Source: a virus. Taken from it: a DNA stretch of 64,000 nt. Where the stretch lies: positions 1-64,000 of IMG/VR virus record IMGVR_UViG_3300026116_000004; one strand, 5' to 3'. The notes beneath the pieces are model-generated. The model searched no databases, was not told the origin of the DNA, and saw nothing but the letters and a program-made list of their open reading frames with translations. Each line of letters opens with the position of its first letter. Position 1 is the stretch's first letter. Positions 48,232 through 57,983 of this stretch are shown piece after piece. The position numbers and the translations under genes were made by a program.

Positions 48232-49889
48232 TGTCTCAAGGTGATACTCCTAACTCTCATGATGTGACTGGTGGAACTAATGGAAGTCTAGTTAATCCCC
48301 CTGTGACACCCACTCCGACCCCAACACCAACGCCTACACCTACTCCAACCACTCCTACTGCTGCTACCGCAGATAACGCTACTAGTATTGTAGCAGGTCA
48401 GCCAGTAGCTGGTTCAGGACAGATCAATGTTACAGACTATGCTTCTCAAGTTGCACTTGATCCTAGTCTTGCGTTAGCAAAGGATGATCCTAATACCTCT
48501 CAGAATGAGAGCGAATACTTACAGGATCACGTTCAAAATATTGATCCTAACGCGGCTGGTACTAATGTTACTGCCCCAACTCAAGGAGCTACACAGGAAG
48601 GTCAGACCACTCAGGCTCAAACTGCCCAACAGGCTCAGGTTGATCCTAGAGACGCTACAACTTATGACGCTGCTACTTCCCAACAGAATGTTGAAGAAAA
48701 TGGACAGGCAACTGCACAGCAGGGTCAAGTAGATCAAAGTCATTTAGTTGATGCCCCTCAGGAAGATGTTCAGGCCATGGCTAATGGTCAGGGTCCTGTA
48801 GGTCAAGCACTTAACGATTATGCTAAGCAGAACCTTTCTAACATCATTGACACTAGTACTCCTAGTGGTAAAGCTCTCGCAGAAGCTCTTGGTGATGGCA
48901 ACTATGTTGACTCCAAGGCTACTCTTAAGGGTCAGTTAGATACTCTACAATCTGAATTCGTAGATGCTAATGGTAATCCTAAGATACCCGGATGGGCTGC
49001 TGGTACTGCTAGAAACGTTTCTAAGATTGCTGCTTTCAAAGGTATGTCTGGTACTGCTGCTACTGCAGCGATGGCTCAGGCTATCATGGAGGCTTCTATC
49101 CCTGTTGCTCAACAGGACGCTTCATTCTTTCAAACTCTTACTCTTAAGAACTTAGATAACAAACAACAGGCTACTATAAACAAAGCCAATGTGTTAGCTA
49201 ATTTCGAAATGACTAACTTAGACAACAGAATGACTGCTGCTGTTGAGAACTCTAAAGCATTCCTTCAGATGGATATGCAGAACCTCGACAACAAACAGCA
49301 AGCAGAAATGCTTAATACTCAGTCTAGAGTTCAGTCTATTCTTGAGGATAGTAAGCAGGAAAATGCTTCTAGACTTTTCGCTGCACAATCTCAGCAGGAT
49401 ATGGATAAGTTCTACGATAGTCTAAATGCTTCGATTGGTCAGTTTAACACTTCTCAGTTGAATACTATGTCTCAGTTTAATACTGGACAGTCAAACGATA
49501 TGTCTAAATTTAACGCTGATTTAGAAAATAACAGAGATCAGTTTTATAAGACCATGCAGTACAACGTAGACACTGCTAATGCTAAATGGCGTCAAACGGT
49601 TACTCTTCAGGATAATGCAAACCAGTTCGAAGCTGCTGCTACTGATGTTAAAACTATGACTACTATTTCTCAGGAACAGTTAAATCAGATTTGGGATCGT
49701 TCAGACGCCCTTCTTGATTACGCTTGGAAGTCTGCAGAGAATGAAGCAGATCGTAAGGCTCAGATGACTATGGCTAAGTTTCAAGCTAACGCTGCTAATA
49801 AGGCAGCTAATTCAGCTGGAATTGGTGCCATTGCTGGTAGTATCGCAGGTAAAGCTGCAGGCTCATTACTCGATTGGGCATTTGGTTAA
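48231..49889 (+). CDS. Internal virion protein, Gln-rich, 552 aa
   Basis: The start holds a (TP)n tract at about residues 26-42. A Gln-rich stretch follows. Then comes a long helical region with repeated 'NLDNKQQA' and 'QFNTSQ' units, ending in a Gly/Ala segment (IGAIAGSIAGKAAGSLL). This matches ejected or core proteins of podoviruses. It probably helps DNA delivery. Confidence 0.65.
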   Translation: MSQGDTPNSHDVTGGTNGSLVNPPVTPTPTPTPTPTPTPTTPTAATADNATSIVAGQPVAGSGQINVTDYASQVALDPSLALAKDDPNTSQNESEYLQDHVQNIDPNAAGTNVTAPTQGATQEGQTTQAQTAQQAQVDPRDATTYDAATSQQNVEENGQATAQQGQVDQSHLVDAPQEDVQAMANGQGPVGQALNDYAKQNLSNIIDTSTPSGKALAEALGDGNYVDSKATLKGQLDTLQSEFVDANGNPKIPGWAAGTARNVSKIAAFKGMSGTAATAAMAQAIMEASIPVAQQDASFFQTLTLKNLDNKQQATINKANVLANFEMTNLDNRMTAAVENSKAFLQMDMQNLDNKQQAEMLNTQSRVQSILEDSKQENASRLFAAQSQQDMDKFYDSLNASIGQFNTSQLNTMSQFNTGQSNDMSKFNADLENNRDQFYKTMQYNVDTANAKWRQTVTLQDNANQFEAAATDVKTMTTISQEQLNQIWDRSDALLDYAWKSAENEADRKAQMTMAKFQANAANKAANSAGIGAIAGSIAGKAAGSLLDWAFG

Positions 49890-49900
49890 AAGGAATTAAG

Positions 49901-50659
49901 ATGGGTGTTACATTCGAAGATATGGTTACCAAGTCTATGCGTCTCTATTGGAAGAAGACCAAAGACTATGGCGGTATGACTTCTACAAAGGACACGAAGT
50001 ATAATAAATCTTATTTCGATAATGTCGAGAAAGAAATGCTTCCTGCCGATCAGAAATACACTAAACCAAAATTACCAGATGCTAAAAACATGAGTGGTAT
50101 TCCTGGGATGATGCCTACTCCAAATGGTCCTATTCCCGGAGAAAATTATACTTCTGATACCAAGAACTATCCTTGGCATCGTCCCCCAGAGGTTACTAAC
50201 CTCGACGACGCTATTCAACTTTCAGCTAAACAGTTGATGGATGAAGAGAAGTCAACGGGTCTTTTAACTATGATGCAGATGGGTACTCCCATTTCGTTAC
50301 TTACCGATATCTTTGTTACAAGTGGTATTGGTGCAGGTAAGTGGACTCCGGATTATGCTATTCTATTAGCTGGCCCTGTTAGTCATATCATGATGTTGAT
50401 GGCTAAAGCAGAAGGTATTGAACCTGATCTTGGTATTGATTTACCAAATAATCCTCATACTATTTCTTACATGAAAGCTATTACAGAAGATCAACAGAAC
50501 GTTGCTAACGTTTATAAGTCTCTCGATGAGCCTGAAACGATTGCCTCTATGCAGAATGCAGTTAAAGGTTTTATGGGTATGGGTCAACAGACGTCTGCCC
50601 CTAGTGAAGAATTAAATGAAACTACACCAGATAATGAAGTGACTGAAGGAGAACAATAA
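49901..50659 (+). CDS. Internal virion protein, 252 aa
   Basis: ATG 49901 is preceded by AAAAGGA. It begins MGVTFEDMVTKSMRLYWKKT and has a helical middle. The product follows the 552-aa core gene. No catalytic site is recognised. Confidence 0.6.
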   Translation: MGVTFEDMVTKSMRLYWKKTKDYGGMTSTKDTKYNKSYFDNVEKEMLPADQKYTKPKLPDAKNMSGIPGMMPTPNGPIPGENYTSDTKNYPWHRPPEVTNLDDAIQLSAKQLMDEEKSTGLLTMMQMGTPISLLTDIFVTSGIGAGKWTPDYAILLAGPVSHIMMLMAKAEGIEPDLGIDLPNNPHTISYMKAITEDQQNVANVYKSLDEPETIASMQNAVKGFMGMGQQTSAPSEELNETTPDNEVTEGEQ

Positions 50660-52539
50660 TGGCAGGTGGATTTGCTGCAGGCTTTGGGTCTGCCTTTGCC
50701 CAGTCCTTTAATCAACAGACACAGAACGATGCTCAGCATAACGAAGATGCTTTTCGTCTACAGTACCAAGACTATATCTCCCAGAGAGATTATCGTCAGA
50801 AGATGGACTTAGAGAATAAAAAGAACCTTCGTGTTGCTCGTAGTATTGTTGCGGCTACTGGTGCCCCTCCTGAGACTGTTTCGTATGCTTACGATCAGTT
50901 AACTGGTGGTGCAGACCCCATGAGTGTTCAGAAGTACTTAACTGAAAATCAGGCCGTTGTCACAAAGAATACAAATACTACTCAGCCCGGTGCTGGTGCT
51001 ACTGCGTCTGATGCACAACCTGCTGATCCTAGAGACAGTTTAACTCAGTCTGCTCAGTCTTCTGTTGACTCTCAGATGAAGTCTTCTGGTTTAAAAGCTC
51101 CTGCTTCTGGTGGTATCTTTGGAGATATCAAACAGGGTATCCACAATGTGTTCCATAGTGGTGCACCTACTGCGGGCAGACAGTCTAACGCTAGAACTCA
51201 AGAGATTGCTGATGCTTCTGGTACTACTGCTCAGAACGTTCAGGATACTCTCGGTGGTAATAATATGCCGGGTGATCCTGTCGATGGTATGCCAAATGCT
51301 TCTGTTAAGTTTGTTCCCAAGGGTGCAACCTTTGAAGCTCTTAGAGACAAGGCCAACAACTTGGGTGATGCTCAGGCATTGGCTGTGTGGACTGAGAACA
51401 ATGGTACACCTGAACAAAAGAATTACGCTAATACTCTCTTAGAGAAGTATAAATTACTTAAGGCTAATGAGATTAGAGATAATGGTTATGCCCTTGATCC
51501 TTCAAAGGCTCCTCAGAGAGGTATGGTGAGAAATCCTGATGGTTCTTATCAAAACCAGTTTGTCACTCCTGATTACTCTCAAGGATATGATAATCCCGTT
51601 TGGAAAGACGCTAAGGGCAACGTGGTTGATGCCAAGAGTGTTGCTCCCATTGGTCCTGCACAAGAAAAAGATATGCAGGGTGTTGCCAATGAAGGTTCTG
51701 ATGACCTGAAGACTTACGATCAAGCTAAGAATGACCAGAAGAACTTCATCCGTACTGCTAGCGATTACATTAAGTTGTTGAAAGACACTAATGGTAAATA
51801 CGACGGCAAGGTCATGGATTTGACTGGCGATGTTTCTCAGGTTGCTGATAGAGTTCGTAGGGCTGTTGTTAACATTGCTGACTTAGTGTCACCTCGTGGT
51901 GAAGTGCCAGATGCTAATGTTGCTATTGCCTCTCTCGATAAGACAGAGAAAGCTCTTCGTGACGAATTAATGTCTGGAAAGCTCGTTGATAGAGTTTCTA
52001 TTAACGCTGCTAAGGCAACTCTCGTTGATATCCAGGGTACTAAACTCGCGTATCAGATGGCGGCTCAGGCCAATGGTTCTACCAAAGGTATCTCTAATAA
52101 AGACTTTGAGAACTACAAGAACGTAGTGGCTGGTGGTGGTAACCCTCAGACTGCTGCTAAGGCTCTACAGATGTCCATCCAGCAGGGTAATCAGTCTATC
52201 GCTGATATGGAGAAGAATGTTAAAACTGGTAGAGGCGCGGCTGCTTACTACAAGCAGAAGTATCCGGGTGCTCCCACTGGTTTTGATATGGGTAAAGACT
52301 TTAATACTGAGTCTGCTGAAGACCCAACTCTCGCTGAAGCTTTAAAGAATATCAATGCGGATGCTGGTGTGGAAGACAATCCTGGTCAACAGGTAGATAC
52401 TACTCCAAATGTGCCTGATTGGGCACAGAAAGCTACTAAACCTATTCTAGATTTCAAAGGTGAACCTGTCCTTCCTGGTGCTTGGAAGTATATGTCCCCT
52501 GAACTTCAAGAGTATCTCAAGAAAAAGAATGGACTCTAA
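50659..52539 (+). CDS. Internal virion protein, 626 aa
   Basis: Its N-terminus MAGGFAAGFGSAFAQSFNQQ is small-residue rich and could insert in the membrane. The rest is helical and Gln/Asn-rich. Gene order (after two other core proteins) suggests an ejected core or tube component. No enzyme motif seen. Confidence 0.6.
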   Translation: MAGGFAAGFGSAFAQSFNQQTQNDAQHNEDAFRLQYQDYISQRDYRQKMDLENKKNLRVARSIVAATGAPPETVSYAYDQLTGGADPMSVQKYLTENQAVVTKNTNTTQPGAGATASDAQPADPRDSLTQSAQSSVDSQMKSSGLKAPASGGIFGDIKQGIHNVFHSGAPTAGRQSNARTQEIADASGTTAQNVQDTLGGNNMPGDPVDGMPNASVKFVPKGATFEALRDKANNLGDAQALAVWTENNGTPEQKNYANTLLEKYKLLKANEIRDNGYALDPSKAPQRGMVRNPDGSYQNQFVTPDYSQGYDNPVWKDAKGNVVDAKSVAPIGPAQEKDMQGVANEGSDDLKTYDQAKNDQKNFIRTASDYIKLLKDTNGKYDGKVMDLTGDVSQVADRVRRAVVNIADLVSPRGEVPDANVAIASLDKTEKALRDELMSGKLVDRVSINAAKATLVDIQGTKLAYQMAAQANGSTKGISNKDFENYKNVVAGGGNPQTAAKALQMSIQQGNQSIADMEKNVKTGRGAAAYYKQKYPGAPTGFDMGKDFNTESAEDPTLAEALKNINADAGVEDNPGQQVDTTPNVPDWAQKATKPILDFKGEPVLPGAWKYMSPELQEYLKKKNGL

Positions 52540-55491
52540 ATGGCTACAGAACAAGAACTCCAATTAGAGTATGAATACGCTCAGGCCAAAGCAAAAGCAG
52601 AGGCTGAACAAAATTCTGCCATGGAACAGGAGATTAATGCTAGAGGACCAATGAATGCCTCTGGTTCTCCTGATGATCGTCAGGTAATTAGCGATGAAGA
52701 AAACGCTAATAACTACCAAAGCGGTATAGAAAATATTCCTCATAACACATACCTCGAAGCTAGAGGCTTAGCAAAAGGTGTAGCTCACACAGGAGTTGGC
52801 CTTGCTAGAACTGCGCAAGCAGTCGGTAGTACCATTGGTTTTGGTTTGGGTAATGTTTACGACTACGCTGCCAATCACTCTGGAGGTTATCTTACTCCTA
52901 GAAGTGAAGAAACTATTGCTGCTGGACACCGCAATGCGGATGAAAGTCAGAAAGAAATGGCATCTTGGGATGAAGCTATTGGTGGGGCCAAAGGTACTCC
53001 TGAAAAAATCATGATGCCAATAGGCCAGATCGGTGCTAATATTGCTTTTGCTGGCGGTGCTGGTGCTGCAGTTAAGAATGCTATTGTTCCAGCTGTTGGA
53101 AAGGTGGCAGGTTATCTTGGTGGAGCACTAGCAGGTGGAGCAGTTGCTGCCTCTAGTATGCCCGATCAAGAAGGTCTTATCGTTCGTTCTGATGGTCCTG
53201 TTGGCTTCAAAATCAACCCCGATGACGACGCTGCTACCCAACAGACCAAGAAGTTTATGAACCAATCGTTGGATAACATGGCTCTTGGTATTGTTGGTGA
53301 CGGTGCTTTTGCCCTTGGTAAAAAGGGCGTTGAAGTTGTTAACAACATTAGGAAAAGCATCTTTACCAATTGGAATAATCTTCCTGCCATGAAGCAACAG
53401 GCTGCTGAAGATGTCTTAAGTGTCTATGGTCAGTTAGGTGAACATCCTACTGCTGAACAACAGAGACAAGCTGCCCAAGAAGTCGTTGATCTTATCGATC
53501 AACATGGTGAGAAAGCCTATGACTTTGGTGAAGGTGTTGGGACTAAGACAGTCAAACAAGACACCATTAGCACTATTAACTCTGGTTTGGATGAAACCAA
53601 TCCTGAACAGTTGTCTGTTAAAACCAAGATGGAAGCTTTACGTTCGTCTGCAAAGAGAGGTAACGCTCCTAAGACTGCGGTACAATTACAGGAACCAGAA
53701 CGAGTTCTAAATGAAGGACTCCAAGAGGCCCAAGCTGCAAGAGGTGGTAAAGCTGCAATTGATCAAACAAGACAGGCTCTCCAAGAGAGAGCTCAAGTAG
53801 CCGCTGCTAGCGAAGATGTTCCTGCTCAAATGGCTAAAAATAATTTAGTTAAGCAATCTTCTGACTACACTGATGTCCTCAGGAACGATCCAACTTTTTC
53901 CCCTATTATTAAACAGGCGGAAGATAGTGGTATTAAACTAGACATTAACAAACTTGAGAATAGTAAGAAGAGTGAGATTGTTCAGGCAGTAAAAGATATC
54001 CGTAGTGCAGACGCTTCGGTTAGAAATGCTGCTTACGATAAGATATCTGAAACTGGTGTACCTTATGGGCCTAAACTCTGGGGGGATGCAGTAGAAAAAG
54101 CGAAGGATTATATCCCTAGTAACATTGAAAGTCTCATTGAGAAATCAGATGGTACTTTTGGTTATTTGAATAACGAAATTCGCCCTAGACTCTCTGAAAC
54201 TATCAGTGCTGCGCGTAAAGCAGGCGATTATGAAACTGCCTCTGCTTTACAAGAGCTGAGAGATAATATCACTAAGAGTCAGATTGATTATATCAAGAAG
54301 AAGGCTGGTGGTTCTGCCACCGCTCGTTTGGTCGATGAAGCTACTGCAGAGAACATTAGATACTCTGAGAAATACAATCAAGGTATCGGTAGAGAACTCA
54401 AACAGAACGAGAAAACCTTTAGTCCTAAAACTATGCCTATTGACTTTGAAGAAAAGGGTAGGCAAATCGTAGATAATGCTATTGGTAACCCCAATAGAGA
54501 TAAATCTATTGGACAACTGAAGGAAATTCTTGGTCCTGAAAAGGAAGGTTTGGTTGCTGATACTGCTTTAGTAAAAGCTACTAAAGACATTCAGGCAGGT
54601 AAAGGTGCTGACTTCGATAAGATTACTGATGATCTTCAGAAGATGGGTCATAACTTCGGTCCTGAGCAGCAAGCTAGACTTGAAGGTTTTCTAAATGATG
54701 TCAAGAACAAAAAGATGTCTCTTGACGATTTAGAGAAAGAAATCCCTGAACTTGAAAAAGCTTCAACTATTGCTAAAGATAAGATTTTCAATGACGATTT
54801 TCCCACTCTCTTTGAAAATGTTTCTGGCAAACAAGTTCCTAAAGGTAGAGGTTATGAAGTCTTTGAAGACGCAATGAATGCAAAACAACCTCGTGTTATT
54901 GAGAAACTCGTTGAACAAGCATCTAAAAATCCTAGAGACCTCGAAGGTTTAAAGACTGCTTGGCTTAAGTCTGCAGAAGGAAAGATTAGTTCTAATCCTA
55001 AATCAATTGGAGAACTCTCTGAGAACTTCGTTGAGAATGGTAAGAAAATCTTTGGTGATGACTCACCAGAAGTTAAAGCTGTTACTGGTCTAAGAAACGA
55101 AGTTGAAAAACTTCAACAGTCTCTAAATAGACCTGGAATGGAAGGACTTTCTGCTACAGAGAACCAATCGAAGTTCAGAAGCGCTATTGCATTCTTATCT
55201 ACGTTTGCTTTCGGTGTTCTTAATCCTACAGCTGCTAGAGTGAATAAAATCACTAGTAACCTAGCGGAGTCTTATAACTCTACAACTAAAGCTCATGAAG
55301 CTATCGATACTATCCTTTCGGATAATAAAGAAATGAGAGACGCTATGGTTAACTTGATTAACAAATCGAGAAACCAATTGTCTCCTGCTCAGTGGAAACA
55401 GTTGTATGCTGCGGGTGCTCGCATTGGTCTTTACAATTTGAGATCAAGTAAGCCCTTGAACATTCAAACCGATACAGCTATTAGCAAATAA
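52540..55491 (+). CDS. Large internal virion protein, 983 aa
   Basis: This last gene of the late operon is mostly charged helix (repeated K/E/Q-rich segments). It has a glycine-rich hydrophobic stretch near residues 165-210 (GQIGANIAFAGGAGAAVKNA) and another near 880. A podovirus large ejection protein is the best fit. No lysin motif is visible. Confidence 0.6.
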   Translation: MATEQELQLEYEYAQAKAKAEAEQNSAMEQEINARGPMNASGSPDDRQVISDEENANNYQSGIENIPHNTYLEARGLAKGVAHTGVGLARTAQAVGSTIGFGLGNVYDYAANHSGGYLTPRSEETIAAGHRNADESQKEMASWDEAIGGAKGTPEKIMMPIGQIGANIAFAGGAGAAVKNAIVPAVGKVAGYLGGALAGGAVAASSMPDQEGLIVRSDGPVGFKINPDDDAATQQTKKFMNQSLDNMALGIVGDGAFALGKKGVEVVNNIRKSIFTNWNNLPAMKQQAAEDVLSVYGQLGEHPTAEQQRQAAQEVVDLIDQHGEKAYDFGEGVGTKTVKQDTISTINSGLDETNPEQLSVKTKMEALRSSAKRGNAPKTAVQLQEPERVLNEGLQEAQAARGGKAAIDQTRQALQERAQVAAASEDVPAQMAKNNLVKQSSDYTDVLRNDPTFSPIIKQAEDSGIKLDINKLENSKKSEIVQAVKDIRSADASVRNAAYDKISETGVPYGPKLWGDAVEKAKDYIPSNIESLIEKSDGTFGYLNNEIRPRLSETISAARKAGDYETASALQELRDNITKSQIDYIKKKAGGSATARLVDEATAENIRYSEKYNQGIGRELKQNEKTFSPKTMPIDFEEKGRQIVDNAIGNPNRDKSIGQLKEILGPEKEGLVADTALVKATKDIQAGKGADFDKITDDLQKMGHNFGPEQQARLEGFLNDVKNKKMSLDDLEKEIPELEKASTIAKDKIFNDDFPTLFENVSGKQVPKGRGYEVFEDAMNAKQPRVIEKLVEQASKNPRDLEGLKTAWLKSAEGKISSNPKSIGELSENFVENGKKIFGDDSPEVKAVTGLRNEVEKLQQSLNRPGMEGLSATENQSKFRSAIAFLSTFAFGVLNPTAARVNKITSNLAESYNSTTKAHEAIDTILSDNKEMRDAMVNLINKSRNQLSPAQWKQLYAAGARIGLYNLRSSKPLNIQTDTAISK

Positions 55492-55492
55492 A

Positions 55493-55530
55493 AAAACCCC
55501 CGGCGTCCACTTAAGGATACCGGGGGTTTT
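55493..55530. terminator. Bidirectional terminator between converging operons
   Basis: AAAACCCCCGG (55493-55503) pairs with CCGGGGGTTTT (55520-55530). It stops the late operon and, from the other side, the leftward nucleotide-metabolism block. Confidence 0.9.
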
Positions 55531-55533
55531 CTT

Positions 55534-55704
55534 TTACTCTATGTGTACTACAGCTTCATCAATAAGTTTCATAATCTCTTTGAGAGCTTCTGACTTACCA
55601 AGTATTTCATCATCGTAGTCACCATGGGTTGAAGGGTGATATGAGATATAAATTTCATTTAAAAGAACGTCATAAATACGCTCTTCTAGTTCTTCTCTAG
55701 TCAC
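55534..55704 (-). CDS. Hypothetical acidic protein, 56 aa
   Basis: A GTG start at 55704 overlaps the previous stop. VTREELEERIYDVLLNEIYI is followed by an acidic end. It is last in its operon, next to the terminator. Confidence 0.55.
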   Translation of the reverse strand: MTREELEERIYDVLLNEIYISYHPSTHGDYDDEILGKSEALKEIMKLIDEAVVHIE

Positions 55705-56000
55705 TCAACAACTCTTAGTTCTTGAGAATACTTAAAGTACTTTTCGAACTTCTCTTGTTTTGCTATTACGGCAGCTTCAGTAACAGGAAATTCAGGTAAA
55801 GGTAAGATTTTCTCTTCATGAGCTAAATTGATTAAAGCAAACATATCAGTAATTTCGTTAACGATACGTTCTCTATTAGTAAATTCAGACTTATGGTATT
55901 TCTCGTTTAAACCAAAGATGAGTGTTTTATTGATATCTTGGATTACTTCAGCGGCTTCTTCAGCAATTTTAATGAGAATATACTGTTCGCGACTAAGCAT
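55701..56000 (-). CDS. MazG-like nucleotide pyrophosphohydrolase, 99 aa
   Basis: ATG at 56000 (GAGGACTACT upstream) overlaps the preceding gene. MLSREQYILIKIAEEAAEVI followed by 'RIVNEITDMFALINLAHEE' has the EExxE ... ExxD pattern of all-alpha MazG enzymes, which hydrolyse NTPs or dNTPs. It would shape the nucleotide pool. Confidence 0.75.
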   Translation of the reverse strand: MLSREQYILIKIAEEAAEVIQDINKTLIFGLNEKYHKSEFTNRERIVNEITDMFALINLAHEEKILPLPEFPVTEAAVIAKQEKFEKYFKYSQELRVVE

Positions 56001-56346
56001 AGTAGTCCTCACTAGCACGCCAGTTGTCTAAGATTTCCTGAGTTGCAGTCGAGTTATTACCAATGACTTCAGGGCGATCATCAATCCAGACATCCGGGTT
56101 CCAACCATGATCCACGGGGGACTTCTTGTCAACAAACCAATTGCAAAAGAAACGTTTAGCGATACCATCAGTATAAATAACAGGGATATCTGAACGGACC
56201 TGGTTCTCTGAGAGTTTATCATCTACAGGAGAACGATACGTAACAATACGTACCTCGTGACCTTTCTTCTTAGCTAGGTCAACAACGTCATTCCAGAAAT
56301 CTCTATCTAAGTTATAACACTTGTCGTAATCAAGACCGATCTTCAA
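55993..56346 (-). CDS. HAD-like phosphatase, 117 aa
   Basis: 'MKIGLDYDKCYN' carries the DxD nucleophile pair (D6, D8), 'VRIVTYRSP' fits motif II, and DVWIDDRPE the acidic motif IV. A small HAD, possibly a nucleotidase or phosphopeptide phosphatase. It overlaps the gene downstream. Confidence 0.65.
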   Translation of the reverse strand: MKIGLDYDKCYNLDRDFWNDVVDLAKKKGHEVRIVTYRSPVDDKLSENQVRSDIPVIYTDGIAKRFFCNWFVDKKSPVDHGWNPDVWIDDRPEVIGNNSTATQEILDNWRASEDYYA

Positions 56347-56773
56347 GTTTATTCCCTTCTGTCCAAGCCTCTACAGCGTTAGGATACTTCTCAATAATAG
56401 CTGTGGCCTTTTCGTTTAGTTCTTTAATCCAACCATCATTCATTTTCGGGGGTCTATCATCGTTGAACTTACCAGCGATCATAGCATCACGGAGAACCAT
56501 AAGGGTTGCAATAGCTTTGACCACATGGGAGAGACCGCTATCAGGATCGATGTCTTCTCCTTCCCACCAGGCCATCATATGTCTAAATAAAGCATCATAA
56601 TAAACACTCGCAGAAATACCTGCAACTCTATAATTATGTCTGCCATACTTACGAGCCCCTTCGAGCATAGCTAATCCTACTTCCATCATTGCGGGAGAGG
56701 ACACAGTGCTCATAGGGGCTTTTTTCGTTCCTACACTATCCTTAGGGTTAGTATCTTTCTTACTTGCTTCCAA
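56330..56773 (-). CDS. dATP/dGTP diphosphohydrolase-like protein (DUF5664 type), 147 aa
   Basis: 'NPKDSVGTKKAPMSTVSSPA', 'EGARKYGRHNYRVAGI' and 'HMMAWWEGEDIDPDSGLSHV' are hallmarks of the phage DUF5664 family, named in databases for dATP/dGTP diphosphohydrolase. In other phages it acts on purine dNTPs. Here it sits among nucleotide-pool genes. Confidence 0.75.
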   Translation of the reverse strand: MEASKKDTNPKDSVGTKKAPMSTVSSPAMMEVGLAMLEGARKYGRHNYRVAGISASVYYDALFRHMMAWWEGEDIDPDSGLSHVVKAIATLMVLRDAMIAGKFNDDRPPKMNDGWIKELNEKATAIIEKYPNAVEAWTEGNKLEDRS

Positions 56774-57053
56774 GCTTCTTCAAATCCTTCTCTAGTTCTT
56801 CTGCGTAGGCTTCTAACTTTGCGAGAGTATCCATTGCATTTTGGATTGCTCTCTGATTGGACTCTACTGTTTTCTTCCAGGAGTTAATCTGATTGTTAAC
56901 CCTATCGAGGTTATTCTTGATCAACTTACGGGAAGGGGTGGTATCAACGTAGTTATTACCCAACTGCTGTGGAGGAGTATAAATAGGAACCTCTACACGA
57001 GGCATTACTGTAGTACTCGGTACTAAATCAAAATAGTCTAAATGATTTGCCAT
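56760..57053 (-). CDS. Coiled-coil protein, 97 aa
   Basis: The second half (NNLDRVNNQINSWKKTVESN ...) is a continuous coiled coil. The first part has a Pro-rich stretch (VEVPIYTPPQQLG). It overlaps DUF5664. Unknown role. Confidence 0.6.
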   Translation of the reverse strand: MANHLDYFDLVPSTTVMPRVEVPIYTPPQQLGNNYVDTTPSRKLIKNNLDRVNNQINSWKKTVESNQRAIQNAMDTLAKLEAYAEELEKDLKKLGSK

Positions 57054-57235
57054 TAATCTAAATCTAACTCCAATTGTCTCTCTTGAACCATTACGGCTGT
57101 TCTATATTTACCATCAATCTTTACGATCTCACCTTTGATAAAATCATGTTCCATTTCTAGTTCGTAGAACGTGTCTTCCAACCAAAGGCTTGCATCCTCC
57201 AGATTGTCGAATTCTTCTAGACGAAACTCTCTCAT
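57053..57235 (-). CDS. Hypothetical acidic protein, 60 aa
   Basis: ATG at 57235 (GGAAGGATAAACAAA upstream) is preferred over the 78-codon frame. MREFRLEEFDNLEDASLWLE is acidic and ends in 'ERQLELDLD'. The 95-base stretch above it (57236-57330) has no firm gene. Confidence 0.55.
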   Translation of the reverse strand: MREFRLEEFDNLEDASLWLEDTFYELEMEHDFIKGEIVKIDGKYRTAVMVQERQLELDLD

Positions 57236-57330
57236 TTTGTTTATCCTTCCAGTGAACAAAGCCAATCGGTTGTTGGAGTTCTGTTTCATAAACTGTCATA
57301 GTTCTATCTGTAGGCCAGAAAAACTCATCA

Positions 57331-57906
57331 TCATCCCCATTGGGCTGCCATTGCTTCTGCGAACCCTTTAAAGGTTGTACTCCTGATGTTACTTCTCTCT
57401 GCTGAGGGAGGGAGGTTATACCACGTTGGGAGACTCTTGCCGGACTTCGTGACATGTCTTTCTCCTTTATCTACGATATTGGTCGGTTCTAACAACGGGA
57501 GTCCTTTCAACCAGAGTCCTGTTTTCTTAGAGAACGGATCGCCGAACATCCACGGATGTACATACTGGTCAGCTTTGCGAAACATCTTACCGAGACGTCC
57601 CACAGGGTTCTCAATAGCAACGCGATCAGCATACTCGAAGAAACTAGAAGCAAAGGTAATAGCAGGAAGGTATAAGTCTGGGCGGTTTGCATACCATCTA
57701 TTTCCTGATACAGCTAGGTAAGTACACGATGGATGAGCAATGATAATATCCCAGCCACGTCCAATAACATCAGCGACATCACCAACATAGTGATTATCGC
57801 TCCCGTCAGTTGCAGGAAGAAGGTCGCACGAAAGTACTTCATGACCCCTTGCACGAAAAGCTTCCCGTACTGTTCCACTAAATTCACACGCAACAAGTAC
57901 TTTCAT
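57331..57906 (-). CDS. DNA cytosine methyltransferase-like protein, 191 aa
   Basis: 'MKVLVACEFSGTVREAFRAR', 'SCDLLPATDG', 'DIIIAHPSCTYLAVSG' and 'GDPFSKKTGLWL' match a compact C5-methylase-like family common in phages. In classical enzymes PCQ holds the nucleophile; here it is PSCTYL. It is shorter than usual and lacks a full target-recognition domain. It may be a pool enzyme or a DNA modifier. Confidence 0.75.
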   Translation of the reverse strand: MKVLVACEFSGTVREAFRARGHEVLSCDLLPATDGSDNHYVGDVADVIGRGWDIIIAHPSCTYLAVSGNRWYANRPDLYLPAITFASSFFEYADRVAIENPVGRLGKMFRKADQYVHPWMFGDPFSKKTGLWLKGLPLLEPTNIVDKGERHVTKSGKSLPTWYNLPPSAERSNIRSTTFKGFAEAMAAQWG

Positions 57907-57983
57907 GAACCTCTAAACATACAAAAGATAACAACACCAATACACAGAAAGAAAACACTTACTGCAAAACAACTATAAAACAT
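57903..57983 (-). CDS. Micro membrane protein, 26 aa
   Basis: GGAG sits seven bases before the ATG at 57983. The ATG shares its A with the RNase H stop (TAATG), and the stop overlaps the methylase start. [20 protein letters not shown] is one membrane span with three cysteines. The coupling on both sides supports expression. Confidence 0.55.
   Translation of the reverse strand: MFYSCFAVSVFFLCIGVVIFCMFRGS

Noticed and set aside
57144-57299. Possible 51-aa gene (MTVYETELQQPIGFVHW) in the 95-base gap above 57235
   Set aside because: The first 20 residues look gene-like, but most of the frame lies inside the 57053-57235 gene and there is no clear ribosome site. Left open, not annotated.
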